Notes: generated from the sequence alone by a model not told the origin. Shown: positions 46,405-60,114, numbered from the stretch's first letter. The stretch is DNA of 64,000 nt from Manis javanica (GCF_040802235.1 NC_133169.1:47995034-48059033); one strand, 5' to 3'. Numbers and translations are program-made.

Positions 46405-47790
46405 GGTGATAGAGATAGTTTGCAGAGCTGGTACAAGTGACCGCTGGAAGAGCTTCCCTTCTTGTTGGTTTGTGGCCTTTTCCTGGGAGAATAGCGACCT
46501 CTAGTGGCTTGTGCTGGGCAGCTGTGCGCAGACAGGGCTTCTGCTTCCTGTCCAGTTGCTTTGGGGGTTATCTCCGCTGTTGCTGTGAGCTTGGCCTGGC
46601 TGGAGCTGTTCCTCCAAAGTGGTGGAGCCCCGTTGGAGGGGGAGTGGCTGGGAGGCTATTTATCTCTGTAAGCGGCCTCTGTGCTCCCTGCTGCCCAGGG
46701 GGTTAGAGTACCCAGAGATCCCCAGATTCCCTGCCTCTGGTCTAAGTGACCTGTCCTGCCCCTTTAAGACTTCCAAAAAGCACTTTCCAAACCAAAACAA
46801 CAACAGCAACAATGAGAGAGGGAACAGAAAGGAAAAAAAAAAGGAAAAAACACGCGATTTTTTTTTTTTTTTTGTCCTCAGGTGCTTGTCCCACGCACCC
46901 GCTCACTGGTCCTGCTGCCCTGTCTCCCTAGCACCAGGGTCCCTGTCCTTTCAAAGCTTCCAAAAAGCACCCACCCACCGGTCCCGCAGGGAAGGAACTC
47001 TCGATATTCTTTGTCCTCAGGCACTGGTCCCAGGCACCCGCTCACCAGTCCCGCCGCCCTGCCTGCCTAGCACCGGGGTCCCTGTCCCTTTAAGGCTTCC
47101 AAAAAGCACTTGCCAAAAAGAGAGAAAAAAAGGGGGAAAACGCGGGATTTCCTCCGTCCTCAAGTGCCAGTCTCAGACACCCGCCCCCCGGTCCCGCAGG
47201 GAAAAACGTGGGATATTCTTTGTCCTCAGGTGCCGGTCCCAGGCACCCGCTCACCAGTCCCGCCACCCTGCCTCCCTAGCACCGGGGTCCCTGTCCCTTT
47301 AAGGCTTCCAAAAGCGATCGCCAAAAAGAAAAAAAAAAATGGGAAAAACGCGCGATTTCCTCCATTCTCAGGCGCCGGTCTCAGGCACCCGCCCACCGGT
47401 CCCGCAGGGAGAAACACGGGATATTCTTTGTCCTCAGGCGCCGGTCCCAGGCACCTGCTCACCGGTCCCGCCACCGTGCCTCCCTAGCAACAGGGGCCCG
47501 TCCCTTTAAGGCTTCCAAAAAGCACTCACCAAAAAAAAATCGCACCAGTTTCTTTCCACCCTCCGGGAGCCGGGGGGAGGGGCGCTCGGTTCCCGCTGGG
47601 CCGGGGCTTGTATCTTACCCCCTTCGCAAGGCGCTGGGTTCTTGCAGGTGTGCATGTGGTCTGGATGTTGTCCTGTGTCCTGTGGTCTCTATTTTAGGAA
47701 GATTTTTCTTTGGTATATTTTCATAGCTCTATGTGTTTTGGGGAGGAGATTTCCACTGCTCTACTCACGCCGCCATCCTGGCTCCGCCCC
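46405..47790 (-). promoter_or_regulatory. L1 copy C 5'UTR with tandem monomers
   Basis: Same monomer array as copy A in reverse orientation. The marker motif 'ggcttccaaaa' recurs at about 47506, 47303, 47092, 46957 and 46766, giving about one full monomer fewer than copy A. Each unit contains an A/T-homopolymer, 'caggcacccgctcac' and 'ccggtcccgcaggga' blocks. CpG-rich. Probably the internal promoter (inference). Confidence 0.8.
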
Positions 47791-48400
47791 GGCAGAGGCT
47801 TTTATTTGAGAGAAAGTGAGAGAAGAGAGCTCCTGGCTCAGGCCAGGAGGGGACAAAAGAACCCCAGCGTGGTACATTGTCTAGGGGTTTTATAGGCACT
47901 TGAGAGACAAAGGGCTAGGGATGCACACCTGCTGAGTGGTCCCAAAATGTTTACATTTGAAGAACCACTAAGTTTCTTATGAGTCTTCTTAGTTATTTAC
48001 AAGAATTTTACTGCTCTGATTTCCTCCCAGGATAGAGCTTCCTGGTCTGGGAGCATGTCACTCAAGACTGCCTGCTTTGCTCCCAAGGTGGGTTGAGTTA
48101 TTGTCTGTTTGTTAAGGAACTTACTTTTTCACTAGTTGGGTTTTAAGACGCAATCCTATTTTCAAGATGGAATCCTTCCTGTTTTTACTAAATTTTTGGG
48201 GGGGCTTGCTTGCTACATTGCCCAAATTGCAAATCATTTGTGTAGGGCTGGAGGAAGAAAAGCAGCACCTGGGTAAAGCCAGAAAAATAAGCTGGGCCCC
48301 TCAGCAGGCGAACGCAGATCTCACAGTGGATTATCTTGCTTTGTTTTTACCCCAGAGGCCCTCACCCTACTCTGTCTAGGCCCATGGTCCTTGTCTCACC
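47791..48400 (-). repeat. Possible degraded LTR-like sequence
   Basis: Directly beyond the 5' end of copy C. The start ('gcttttatttgagagaaagt', 'gagctcctggctcaggccag', 'ttgtctaggggttttatagg') has the look of an antisense LTR end with R/U5 and polyadenylation signal, but I cannot name a family or fix the far boundary. Confidence 0.3.
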
Positions 48401-48890
48401 AGGAGAGGAGCTTATAGACCTGTCATTGCAGATGGATAAGAGGCAGAGACACATGTAAAAGCCAGTGTTAAGACCCCATTTAACAGTGCCTGAGATTTAA
48501 TTAGATTTAAATAGCGCAGATTTAATTAGAATGTCAGAGATTGTCCTTATCTACTTCCCCCACACACCATACTAACATATTTTGATTAAGGATACCTCTA
48601 AAGCATATCTGAGACCTGCAAAAGATGGAATTTCTCTGGTCAACAGGTCAGGGAGAGGATCCAGATCAAAGAGGGAAGTAGATGTTGAGAAAAACTATCT
48701 GAAAAATATCACTAAAGAAATTTGATATCTGTGATGTACTAAGTGTAACCATAACAACAAACTTCATTTTCATCCCAATGTCTGACTAGAATAACAGACA
48801 CATGAAAGGATTAACAGAAAGAAAGATGTGCTTAGTTATAATCATAAAAAATATTTACCTCAGTATCCACTGATTCATACAATTTATTCA
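48401..48890. other. Intergenic stretch, nothing recognised
   Basis: No supported gene or repeat. Confidence 0.35.
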
Positions 48891-51755
48891 GCTGTCAGTA
48901 AATAACTGGAACAAGGTAAGGTGAGGAAAGAAACAGTCAGCAGAGTGAGCAGTCAGCAGAACCAAACTCGGATATGGCATAGGTGTTGCACCATCAGACA
49001 GGGAATTTAACATGAGTATGACTTACTCTTGTAAATGTCCTAGAGAAAAAGGTAAACAACCTACAAAATCTGATAGGTAGTTTTATCAGAGACATGGAAA
49101 GAAACAATTAAGCATGCTATTACAAAACAGTAATAGAAAGAATTCTTTTTGTAGGTTTAGCAGTAGATTAGATATAGCCGAAGAAAAATAAGTGAACTTG
49201 ATGATAGGTCAATAGAAATTAGCCCAACTGAAGTGCAAAGAATGCAAACAAGAATAAGAAAGCAAAGTAGAGAAAAGAGGATACAAAAATTGTGCGACAA
49301 TTTCACAAAGTTTAACAGATAGCTCAGTAGGAATCAGAGAGGGAGAAGAGAAAGAGAATGGAGAAGCAATATTTGAAGGTATAAGGGCTAAAAAGTTTAC
49401 AAAACTGATTTCCAAAGTTAATAAAAACATCAAGCCACAAATGTAAGAAGCTCAGGAAACATCATGGAGACAGAAAAAACTATGCATATTATATTAAAAA
49501 CGCAGAATACCGGAGACTCTTGAAAGCAGCCAGAGAGGGGAAATCACAAAACCTACAGAGGAACAGGCTAAGAATTATAACAGATGTCATGTCAGAATTA
49601 CATAAGTTTCAAGACAATGGAATGACACCTTATTAGTGCTGGAAAAGAAGGGAAAAAGCCTGTCAGTCCAGAATTCTATACCCAGTGAAAATTTCCTTCA
49701 AAATTAAAGAATAGGCATATTGAAACTCTATATACTATCATAGCAACTGTTTTCTAAATCTAAAATTTTAAATAAAAATTAAAATAAAATAAAGAATGAG
49801 GTACTCTCTCAGCCAAACAAAAATTGAAGCAACATAGTGCCTGCAGACCAACTCTGTAGGAAATGCTAATAGAAACTGTTCAGTTAAAAAGAATGTTTTA
49901 TAGGTCAGAGATGGATCTACTAAAAAGAAATCAGAAATAAAAATTTAAAAAGAAAATACATTCCTTTTTCCTCTGATTTGTAATTTCTCTAAAAGATTAC
50001 TATTAAAGCAAAATAGTAGCAATGTATTGTGTGCTTATATGTCAAAACCTATGTACGACACATGACAACAGAGCCCAAAGGATGAGTGTGGAGTGTAGCA
50101 AATGTATTACAAACGTACAGTAGAATATCATGAAAGGGAATGAAAAAGGAGTGGAGCTAAATAACTCTGGAAAGAATGTCTTACCTAAATACTGTAGGGC
50201 CAAATATTTAAAAAAAAACTGTGCTTAAATACTGCATTTGGGTTGGTAAATTTCTTTTTCACAAGGGTATGCTTTAACAATCTGGACACAACGTTCCATG
50301 CATACTAAGACTGAACAAATAAGCAAATAAATTGTAGAGCCAGTTTTCCCACTGTCAAAAAATTTACAAATAATCAAAGGTAGGCTAACATGAAGACTGT
50401 CATGCTGGGTTAGAGTCAGCAATACAACTATTAACTCACATCTACTTTAATGTACTTATAAATAGATGTAGAAATATAGTCATGTATATATACATAGATT
50501 TTATACATACATATATTTTTCTCTGTTAGGGCCTGGAAGCAGTGAAATCTCAGTAGCAATGAGCTCACCTAATCTTGGTTTCTAAAGGAAACTGGGCCCT
50601 TTGAGGAATGTCTATTTCAATGACTAAGGCAAGGAAAATATAAAATAAACCTGACACATCTTAAAAAGTAAAAAAGTACACGTAGTAAAAAAAGTACAAA
50701 AACAAAACTAGAGTATTTCAAAAGGACACAGGAGGCAATATGAAAGGGACCTCAGTGGCCAAAGAGGAAATCATTTGGGTGAAAAAGAGAGATTATAACC
50801 AAAGAATGAAATAAATATCCGCGAATCCATATGATATAAATGATTGAATAAGTAAATGAATAGGATGAGATTTTCAAATGAATGAGAAAATGGAAAACCA
50901 CTATTAAAACACCATTATAAAAATTGCTGAAGCATGTTAGAATTAGTTGCTAAAAATTAGTGGGTGAAACAAAAGAGAAACAAGATATTTGCAGTTCCAA
51001 AAAATCTCCCCCAAGATAGGTATTAATTAGTATGATGGTTTTAGTTTATGTTCACAATTTCTTGGATACTTTTCCCTTTGGAGGTAGATCTTAATTCCTT
51101 GTCCTTTAAGATGGCTATAGTTAATCACTCCTAACAGAAAAGGGAAAGGGAAAAATAATAACTTTACAAAGGAGAAATTAGCCTTAAGAGAGGTGAAAGC
51201 ATCACCTTAACCAAAGAATCAAGGTTAGCATCCTGAGTAATATGTCATGTCAATGTCACATAACCACACAGACATGGTGCAATGAGAAGGACACATCACT
51301 TCTGCAATGCTACTTCCAAAAATATATAACCTCAATCTTATTATGAGAAGACAGACCTAAATGGCTGGACATTCTGTAGATGGATGAATGTTCTAACCAG
51401 AACTCTTAAAAAAAAATTGTCTTTAATATAGGTAAGAAACAAGGAAAGACTTAGAAACTGCACATATTAGAGGAAATCTTTTCTTCACAGATAAGAAAAC
51501 ATGAGGACTAAACGCCATCCTGGAACAGAATAAGGACATTAGTGAAGAAATGGTGGAATCCAAGTAAAGTGTCTAGTTAATTACATTGCATCAGTGTTAG
51601 TTTCTAGTTTAGTTAATGACATTGCATCACTGTTAATTTCTCAGACAAGTGTAGCAGAGTTAAATAAGATGCTGCACAAGAATTCTCTGTATTATCTGTG
51701 TAACTCTTCTGTGACTCTAGAATAATTTCAAAATAAAAGTTCTTAAGTTAAAAAA
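48890..51755 (+). mobile_element. HAL1-like half-LINE (ORF1-type LINE without ORF2)
   Basis: The first part has L1 ORF1-like blocks near 49520-49720 ('gaaagcagccagagagggga', 'tttcaagacaatggaatgac', 'cagaattctatacccagtga'). Without an intervening ORF2 it passes to a 3' end with 'aacaaggaaagacttagaaa', 'ggaacagaataaggacatta', 'gtgtaactcttctgtgactc' and 'aataatttcaaaataaaag'. That arrangement and the 3' end match HAL1 as I remember it. All frames are broken. A partly duplicated segment ('agttaatgacattgcatcac' type) lies at 51570-51640. Confidence 0.55.
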
Positions 51756-52039
51756 AATTCACTTCCTGTCTTTACTACCAAATATTTTAAAATAATTAGT
51801 TTAAGCTCAGGCCTAAGGAGTGTTTGTTTTGTTTTTTAATTTGTTTTAAAAATGAATATGAACCATGTTTTAATTAGACAACAGTAGTTGTTAGAAGAAA
51901 TAAGTAATTAGATTAAATATTTTTGGTGAAAAGCAATACTGTTCCTCATTCATGACCCAGTGTTACATCTAGTGTGAGTCTCTTGAGTGTGCTGCTCTTT
52001 TAAAACTGCACTCAGCCCTAGCTGCATGATAGCAGAATA

Positions 52040-53090
52040 AAATTTCTTGGGTTATTTTAACTTTTAATAATCAACTTTATTGAGATATGAATTACATCAA
52101 ACAAAATGCAAGCATTTTACATGCTGTTGGATGAATTTCAACAAACGTGCTTATCCGTTTAGCCACCATGTCATTCAAGATACAGCACATGCGCATCGCA
52201 GGAGCTCACTGGTTCCCTTCACATTAAAATCACAGGCCAGCATCCGCTCTGCTCCCCAGGCCCAGAGACATGCTGATATGCTTTCAGTCACTATTGATTA
52301 GCCTTGCCTATTCTAGAATTTTTACATAAATAAAACAGGATATAACATTTTGTGTCTGGCTTCTTTCACTCAGGGTAAGCATGTTGTTGGGTGTAACAGT
52401 TGCTCATCCCTTTCTGCAGACTTCTGTGTTGTGTCCAGTATTGGACCATTATGAATAAAGTTGCTATAAACATATTTATAAGTTTTTGTGCAGTCATATG
52501 TTGTCATTACTTTTTAATAAATTAGTAGGAGTTAAATGATCATATTAATAGAAATTAAATTTATCTAAGAAACTGTCAAGTTCTTTTTGAAAGTAGTTAT
52601 AAAATTTGATACTCATTAGCAATTTATGAGAATTAAATTGTTCAGCATCACTGGCAACACTTAATATTGTGAAACTTTTAACAAGTAATCTTCCCAAGGA
52701 GTGTGTAGTGGTATCTCACTGTAGTTTAATTTTCATTTTTCATATAACTTGCTATGTCAATCACTTTTTCATATGTTTATTTACCTTTCACATATCTTCC
52801 TCTGTAGTCTCTGTTTCAGTCTTTTCACAGTTTTTAATGGATTATTTACATTCTTATGATTGAATTATCAGCAATAGTTTCTCAAAATATTTCTCAGCAT
52901 AAGTATTTCATCTCATGTATGTGTTGGAAATATTTCCTCCATGTGTGTGTGACTTGTTTTCTTATTGTCTTAACATATTCTTTCAAAAAGCATGTGTTAT
53001 TAATTTTGATGAAACTTCATGCATCATTTACCATTTTTATCTTTTTTTTTCTATTGATGATTTTTTATCTTTTATGATTAGTGCTACTAA
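52040..53090 (-). mobile_element. Old LINE-1 3' end, antisense
   Basis: Antisense L1 3'UTR/ORF2 end: 'ataatcaactttattgagat', 'tttgtgtctggcttctttca', 'ggaccattatgaataaagtt' and 'gctataaacatatttataag' occur in the typical order for an ancient L1M-type element. No open frame. Confidence 0.7.
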
Positions 53091-53094
53091 GCCC

Positions 53095-53954
53095 TGAAAA
53101 GTATTCGGCCAAAAAATAAATGGTGTTGGGAAATCTGCACTACATGCAAAGAACAAAGCTTGACAACTTACACCATATACAAAAATAAACTTAAAACGAT
53201 TGAAGACATAAGTGTAAGACAGAAATTATAAAACTCCTAAAAGAAAACATAGGGAATAAACTCTTGGACATGAGACTTAGCAATTTTGGTGGGGGTCTGT
53301 TGACACAAGCAAGGTCAACAAAAGCAAAAATAAACAAGTGACACTATATCAAACTAAAAAGCTTCTGCACAGCAAAGGAAACCAACAAAATGAAAAGGCA
53401 ACCTAGTGAACGGGAAAATATATTTGTAAATGATATAAGTGATAAGGGGTGAATATCCAAAATATATAAAGAACTCATACAGATCTACAACAAAAAAACA
53501 AACAATCTGATTACAAAATAGAACCTAAAAAGACATTTTTTCAAAGAAGAGATGCAGAATGGTCAACAGACACATAACAAGATGCTCAATATCACTAATC
53601 ATCAGGGAAACGCAAATCAAACCACAATAAGATATTACCTCATACCTGTCAGAATTTTTTTTATCAAAAAGACAACAAATAACAAGTATTGGTGAGGATG
53701 TGAGGAAAAGGGAACCTGTCCTATATTAGTTTGTATAGCCACTATGGAAAACAGCAGAGAGATTCATGAAAAAATTAAAAACAGAAATATCACATGACCC
53801 ACAGTTTCTCTTCTGGGAATTTCCCTAAGGAATATAAAAACACTAATTCAAAAAGATTTATTCTTTCCTATGGTCATTGCAGAATTATTTACAATAGCTA
53901 AAATATGGAAGCAATCTAAGTGCCCACTGATGGATGAATGGATAAAGCAGATGT

Positions 53955-54002
<48 letters not shown>

Positions 54003-54515
54003 CATACATACACACAAATACATGCAATGAAATATTACTCGACCATAAAAAATGAAATCTTGTTATTTGTCACAACAACATAGATGAATGTAGAGGACAT
54101 TATGCTAAGTGAAATAAATCAGAAAAAGACAAATATTGTATGATTTCACTTATATGTGGCATCTAAAAATAAAACAAATGAACAAACAGAAGAGAAACAA
54201 ATTCATAGATACAGACAACAATCTGTTAACTGTCAGAGGGGAGGGAGGTGGGGGCATTGGTTAAACAGGTGAAGAGGATAAAGAGGTACAAACTTCCCAT
54301 TGTAGAACAAGTAAGTCATGGGATTGGAAAGTACATCATAGGGAATATAGTCAATAATACTGTAATAACTTTGTATGGTGACAGGCGGTAACTATACTTA
54401 TTGTAGTGAGCATTTTGAATTGTATGTAACAGTCAAATCACTATGTGGTACATCAGAAACCAATACTGCATGTAAACTATGCTTCAAGTAAAAAAATAGT
54501 AATAAAGTAAGACAC
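53095..54515 (+). mobile_element. Older LINE-1 3' half, sense, decayed
   Basis: Sense ORF2 C-terminal blocks: 'aaacttaaaacgattgaaga', 'gaaaacatagggaataaact', 'aaactaaaaagcttctgcac', 'aatatataaagaactcatac', 'atcactaatcatcagggaaa', 'gcaatctaagtgcccactga'. Then a 3'UTR with 'gtcagaggggagggaggtgg' and 'tgtgacaggcggtaactata'-type sequence. Stops and indels break the frame. A (GT)n microsatellite sits inside at 53956-53999. Confidence 0.78.
53956..53999. repeat. (GT)n microsatellite
   Basis: About 22 GT units, uninterrupted, within the old L1. Confidence 0.95.
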
Positions 54516-55690
54516 CGACATCTTCCTTATGCACAGTCTTTTTCAGTGGCAACTGGTATAGGATGAAAAATTTGAGATATGCAAAATAATCACCAAAGCG
54601 GGGGGAAAATTCATTACCAAAGCAACAAATCTTTGTATGTCATATTCGAATAATTAGAACAAAGTTGGAACAAAAAAAAATTTTTTTCCTAAAGTTCTAA
54701 AATAGCTTTTCCATGTTTTCTCCCATTCTTTTTGTTATAGATATAATATTTTATAAAAATAAACCTACTTTTCTTCTGATGTGGCTACCTGATTAGAATC
54801 TGCCTTGCTTAAAATGCTGTTCTCTCAGGATTAGATTAGAATAAGTTAAGACTTCCATATCTGATCCATTCTCTCAGAAGTTGTATAAATATTTTAGTTA
54901 GATACGGGAAGCTTTGCTGTGAAGAATGACTCCAAATACATCTGCGGATCACTGGAAACTGGGCTCTCAATTTATTCATAAACTTGACAATCATGCTGAA
55001 AAATCCATGGTTATTCAATGTCCCTGTATTTTTCCTTAAAAGATTGAATTATAACTTTCTAAAAAGGGCAGGAGACATAAGTGAGATTATTAATAGCTCA
55101 TGGTGTTGATATCTGATTAACATGAAACAGACTCAACCTTCTATCACTTCCAAGTGCTTTATTGCGTTAAATTGCTAGTCATGGTAAATTTGGTGTATAT
55201 TGTCTATTTTAGTTTTGTATGTTTCCTTCAGGGCAATGTCCAGAGGGTGAATAACTGAGGAGAGAATGAGACTGCAGCCTCCCACTCATGAGCACACTTT
55301 TCACTGGGGAGTTTGAACTTTCCCCACATCTGTTCAGATTCTTTGTAAGCATAGCTGACAGAACAGCAGAACATTCCTGGGATGCCATTTACTTGGCAAG
55401 GAGCTGCTACAGGCAGTGTCTTTCCAACTGCACGTCAGAAGCGTTCACGTGGGAAGGCGTGGCGCCCATAGCGGGACTCCTGGGGCCACAGCGCTTCTGT
55501 GCAGAGTGACGGGTGAGACCAGCTGTGGTGGTGCAGCGTCTGAATGTGAATTCTTTAATCTAATGTAAATCCAATGTAAAGGCTTTCCAAATAAGTTACC
55601 TTACATTTTTATGCCACGGCTAAGAAATGAATGCTAGCTATTCTTTAGGACTTGCGGTTTATACTTGAATTTATATATTTCTTTTCAAAG
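54516..55690. other. Intergenic stretch, no gene supported
   Basis: A short plus-strand frame at 55288-55509 (73 codons), just upstream of the CpG island, has no recognisable domain. Confidence 0.4.
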
Positions 55691-55693
55691 TTA

Positions 55694-55699
<6 letters not shown>

Positions 55700-55735
<36 letters not shown>
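55700..55735. repeat. (GT)n microsatellite
   Basis: About 18 GT units followed by 'gcatcgcatacata'. Confidence 0.93.
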
Positions 55736-55736
<1 letters not shown>

Positions 55737-55959
55737 ATCGCATACATAAATGTATGTATATAGAGAGATTAAAAAAAATTAGAATGGTGAATCTGGGAAG
55801 GATAAAAAGCTGAACGGGTTTTCATGATAACGGCTCCTCCTTTCTATCCCCAAGTCGCATGTCCTGGGTACCATGTGAGTCAGCGTGTGCGCGGTATGAG
55901 GTTGCTTACTTGTATTGTCGGGCTGTCTTCCCAGACACACTCTCTGTGTTAACGTGTCA

Positions 55960-56660
55960 CTAACACGGACCCCGACCCCGCGACGCCTGTCGTGGTCACC
56001 GGCGCAGGGCCCTTTACCTCCCCCGAGAAGAGCTGTCTGGTCGGGACTGACGGTTGTCATGCTGCGGTTGCTGCTGCAGGGAGACGAGCCCGGGACAGGG
56101 CGGGGGCCCGGGAGGGCCGCGGGGACAGCACCGCCGCGGTGACGCCTCGGGGCCCGGCTGGCGCGGGGACCGCCCGGACAGCAGAGGCCGAGGTCCTGGG
56201 AGCACAGCCGCAGTCAGCCTCTGGGTGCGCGTCTTCGTCGGCCCTCCAGGGGGCGCAGGGCCCGAGCAGGAAGTCCCAGGGCGCACCGCCCACCCGCGCC
56301 TGGCGTCTGCGGCCGGGGGCTCCGGGGGCCGCTTCCGTCCCGCAGGGAAGAAGCCCCCCGACCGCAACACACCGTCGTCAGATCCGCGGGGGTCCGTCAG
56401 ACGGGACATTCCTCCGGACGGATGACAGGGGCTGCATGGCCGCAGGCGGCCCCGACTCCGGGGCCTTCCGGCCTTGTCCAAACTCTCCCCGATCCCCAGG
56501 CGGCCTTCGGGGACGTGCGCGCGGCTGTGCGGCGGCCCAGGGGACGGGCGGGCTCCGCAGAGGCAGCGCCGCGGGCGTCGGCGCGGGCGGTAGCGGCCCC
56601 GGCGTCTGCTGCGGAGCGGGGGGCTGCCCCATCTGGGTCCCCTTCACATGGAAGGGTGAG
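55960..56660. promoter_or_regulatory. CpG island, possible host promoter or first exon
   Basis: About 700 bp of strongly GC-rich, CpG-dense sequence set in AT-rich DNA, with sharp edges and no L1 5'UTR monomer motif. Open frames occur on several strands and frames, as expected of GC-rich DNA, so none is called. A splice-donor-like 'ggaagggtgagac' lies at about 56650-56662. In mammals such islands usually mark promoters; which gene or RNA it would serve cannot be seen here. Confidence 0.65.
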
Positions 56661-59600
56661 ACGGTCCGCCCAGGCCATTTTCTCCCCTTTTTACGTTAGC
56701 CATGTAAGGAGTGCTATTTCCATATTTCCTGGGGGTCCTGAAACTGGATTTCCTTTTGTTTTACCATTAGTACATACACAGATCTCAGTTTATTTTAATA
56801 AGAAAATACATGTGAAACTTGCGAATACTGTCCTTGGCACATAATAGAAATGCATCTTCTACTATATACTATCAGTATCCTACATAGTATATTTTTAATA
56901 CTGAATATTTATCATCAAGCCCCACCTCAAGATCTGTGTTCCAGCACCTCGAACAGCGCCAGGTCCACGGAAGGCGCCTTCTAATAGTGTCTACGTGGAT
57001 TTTATTTCGCCATGCTTTTCCTTTGTTTCCATCTGCCTTTTTCTTTCTTCATTACTTACATGTCTGTTCAAGGCACTTCTTGTGAGACTGTCCAATAAGT
57101 AGTGGAGAGATAAGATATTTCAAAGGGAAATAGATGCCAAATCACAAGAATGAAGAAAGGAAAATACATTCTCATGGACTGGATGTGCTTGTATGGGAAA
57201 ACAGGTGTCTTCCACTTAACAGCTGAGGGAATAGCGATGGAGAATAAAAAACACAAGTCCTTCTTTATCTATTGGTTTCAGTATTATCCATTACTATAAT
57301 CTTTTATTGCAGTTGCTAGAATACATAAGAAGTAACTGATATTTCACTTTAAGCCTTTCATTTTTCCCCATTAATGGGTTAGCAAGATGGCAAACCATTA
57401 AATGTAATGTGACAAAATTAGTCAAACACTAGAATAACCAAAAAATGACCCTACTTTCCTTGCCTCAGTACTAGAAAACTTATTTTCTAAATTGAATAAA
57501 GTCAATATAAAACTTTTTAATATTATGCTGAGATATTGAATCATAAGAGAAACATTCAGAACATGGGACATTATTGTTATTTTAAGAGGGAGACTGGTTT
57601 TTAGTAAGTGTTCACATTTTAATGAACAAAAACTTCTAAGTCTTGTGAGTTGTATATGGAAATGTGCGACCGTCTGTGCACATGTGTGTTGTAGGAGGGT
57701 GGTGGGCTCACGATTTCCTGGAAGGCTGAGGAGGTGGACAGTGGAGAGGTGGGTGAGGGATGACCCCCCTAATGCTTTTCTCCTCTTTTGGTCCCAGGCA
57801 ACGGTGATTACATCCATATATAAGGTTACATTTTTTGCAATTAACCTTATTTTCAGCACAACTTAAAATCAGAATGAAACTGAGTGCCTAGAAGTATTGG
57901 TGAAAAGTAAGTAGAAGGATATTTGTCCAGGCCATACATCCTTCCCGAGCCTCAATGGCATTACAAAAAATGTGCAATAGAAGGAGCAATGCTGCTGTTT
58001 TTAGAAAGCAGCATCCCTACTGCGAGAAGGGAGGGAAAAAGTCTTCAGCTTTAAATCCTGTATGAGCAACTTCTCTTTTCCAACAGTTACATATTCATTT
58101 AGTGGATATTTATAAGCCATATATTTTGTTTGGTGTTTTCTCTGTGTTAATTAAACCAAGAACAATTTTAAAAAATGATATAGATAGGTGGATACAAATA
58201 AATTGATAGGTAGCTACTATTCTATATGCATAGAATAAAGCATGCAAACTGGATAGCATAAATAATTAAAAAATGGAGCTTGTTTTTTCATTACACATTC
58301 ATCTATTTACAAAATCAGGGTTATAATATCCTAAGGAATCACCAATAGCATTATATATAAGGATCTACAATTCCACACTACCAGACAAATATCTTGGGTA
58401 GCACAGAAACTGATTTTTTAAATAATATATTAGATTAATGTTTTTTGATATCAACAGATTTATTTAGACTAAAAGGAAAGGTGTGTAGAAATCCAAAATA
58501 AAATAGGAATTAATGTTGATATACACAGAAGTCTATTTAGAAAGTCTGATTAGGAAGACCTAAAATCTATTAATCTTTTATATTAATAAATCATGAATTA
58601 TATATATATATGTGTGTGTGTGCATGTGTGTGCGTATACATATAGTTGTTACACCACAAGTGGTATGGTACTTAAAGATTACTCAGATAATTATTTGTGT
58701 ATTAATGGGTTCTAGTAAAAAATATGCTCTAATATTTGGGACAGAAATTGGTTCATATTTTGTGTACTTGATTTGGAAGTTTTCTTTGCTCCAGATATAT
58801 TTGACAGATATGCTCAGGTAGATATTTTTCTTCATATGTTTGAAAATTGGTGACCACTTCTGTAATTCTTACATAGGTTTAACAGATTTTGAATTACATA
58901 CACAAAAAAAATGTTGCCTAAGCAGAGGTTGTTTGTTGTTTCATCTCAAATACAGACAATACTGTCCATCTTCTAATATCCAGTTATTCAATATAATTCT
59001 CAAATAATTTATAAAGTCACTCTTGTTGATAGATAGCTAGGGTCTGTGTTGCATGTTAAAAGTATTGATTACTTTTACAGAATTATCTCAAACACTAATA
59101 AATTAAGTGTTATGATCCATATAGTTTCTCATGGTCATTACTATTGACATAAATAATTCACAGGGAGTTTTTCCAGAAGAACGTCTGGTAATTTATTGGA
59201 GAGCATTTTAAAGCCTCCTTGGTAAGGGAGCAGTTCTTCTAACTGTAGAAGACTGAACTTACACATTTTCCAAAAGACCAACAGAAAATCTCTCTGGAAA
59301 AGATAAACTATATCCTTGGAAATGAAATCATCAAGTTAGTAATGCATTGTTGTGTACTTTTCTTTCAGTGGTTAATATTCCACAATTCCCATTTTTCCAA
59401 TTTTGACACTCACTTATTTGGGGATGTAACAAATCAGTATCATACTTAGCCAATATGAGGAGTTCTAACGTGGTAACCACCTGATTTTTTTCAATATGTT
59501 ACCTAACACATTAGAACTGTTCAGATACTGATACTGGTAAGTTTTCTTCATTAGGAACCAAACTGCTTCCTGGAGTCTAGGATTTATTCTGGCCCATAAA

Positions 59601-60114
59601 TCATTTTCCTTCGCTTTCCACCACTGGAGATTTTGAGCTGGAAAAATTTGCCCCATTAGTCACCCCTTGTTCTTGCCTTTGCAAAGGCAGTTACATGAGG
59701 TTTTCTTACTATCTGCCTTTTCTCTCAGTTCTTCCAGCTCAGCGCAGAGACGAACTAAGGCACACTTTATCCTGAGACAAGGGAGAATTCACATTTTTGT
59801 TGATTATTAGTGTCCTGCCTGCTGGGAGGGCAGGGAAGCTGGGCTGCATGGGAGGCCCTGCTCCTGCTGTTGATAATGCTGATTTACGGAGTTCTGCTGA
59901 GGATATCAAGCATCTTATATATTGTAGGCATTTCCCTTCCTATTGCTCATGTTATTTAGACATTGCTAAGCTAGATGGCAGCTCCTGAATCAAATGAACT
60001 CAACGACGCTTATCCGTGTGTGAGTAATCTTCAAGTAATATACTTAAATTTTCAGTGAAGGCTTCTGAAGGTATAACAATTTTGGTAGAAAGTTCTCTGT
60101 GTACAGAATAGACC
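56661..60114. other. Intergenic stretch, no gene supported
   Basis: Mostly AT-rich. A short TA/TG-rich run lies at about 58600-58630. No conserved domain, RNA gene or clear repeat family was recognised. Confidence 0.4.

Larger units (their letters stand above)
39267..47790 (-). mobile_element. L1: LINE-1 copy C, full length with 1.8-kb extra 3' tail
   Basis: 8.5 kb on the minus strand: 5' end GGGGCGGAGCC at 47790; monomeric 5'UTR (46405-47790); ORF1 (45482-46404) with one 1-bp deletion; ORF2 (41471-45313) open; 3'UTR; A-run (T at about 41112-41129); S1; A-run (40927-40948); S2 (39287-40926, 1640 bp); final 20-base A-run (39267-39286). Same architecture as copy A. No matching TSD is visible: the 3' flank is L1 copy B ORF2, the 5' flank is unrelated DNA. 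Confidence 0.93.

Noticed and set aside
55992..56699. 235-codon frame and several overlapping frames on both strands in the CpG island
   Set aside because: Stop-poor GC-rich DNA gives open frames in most phases. No domain, and Ala/Gly/Pro/Arg-rich composition.
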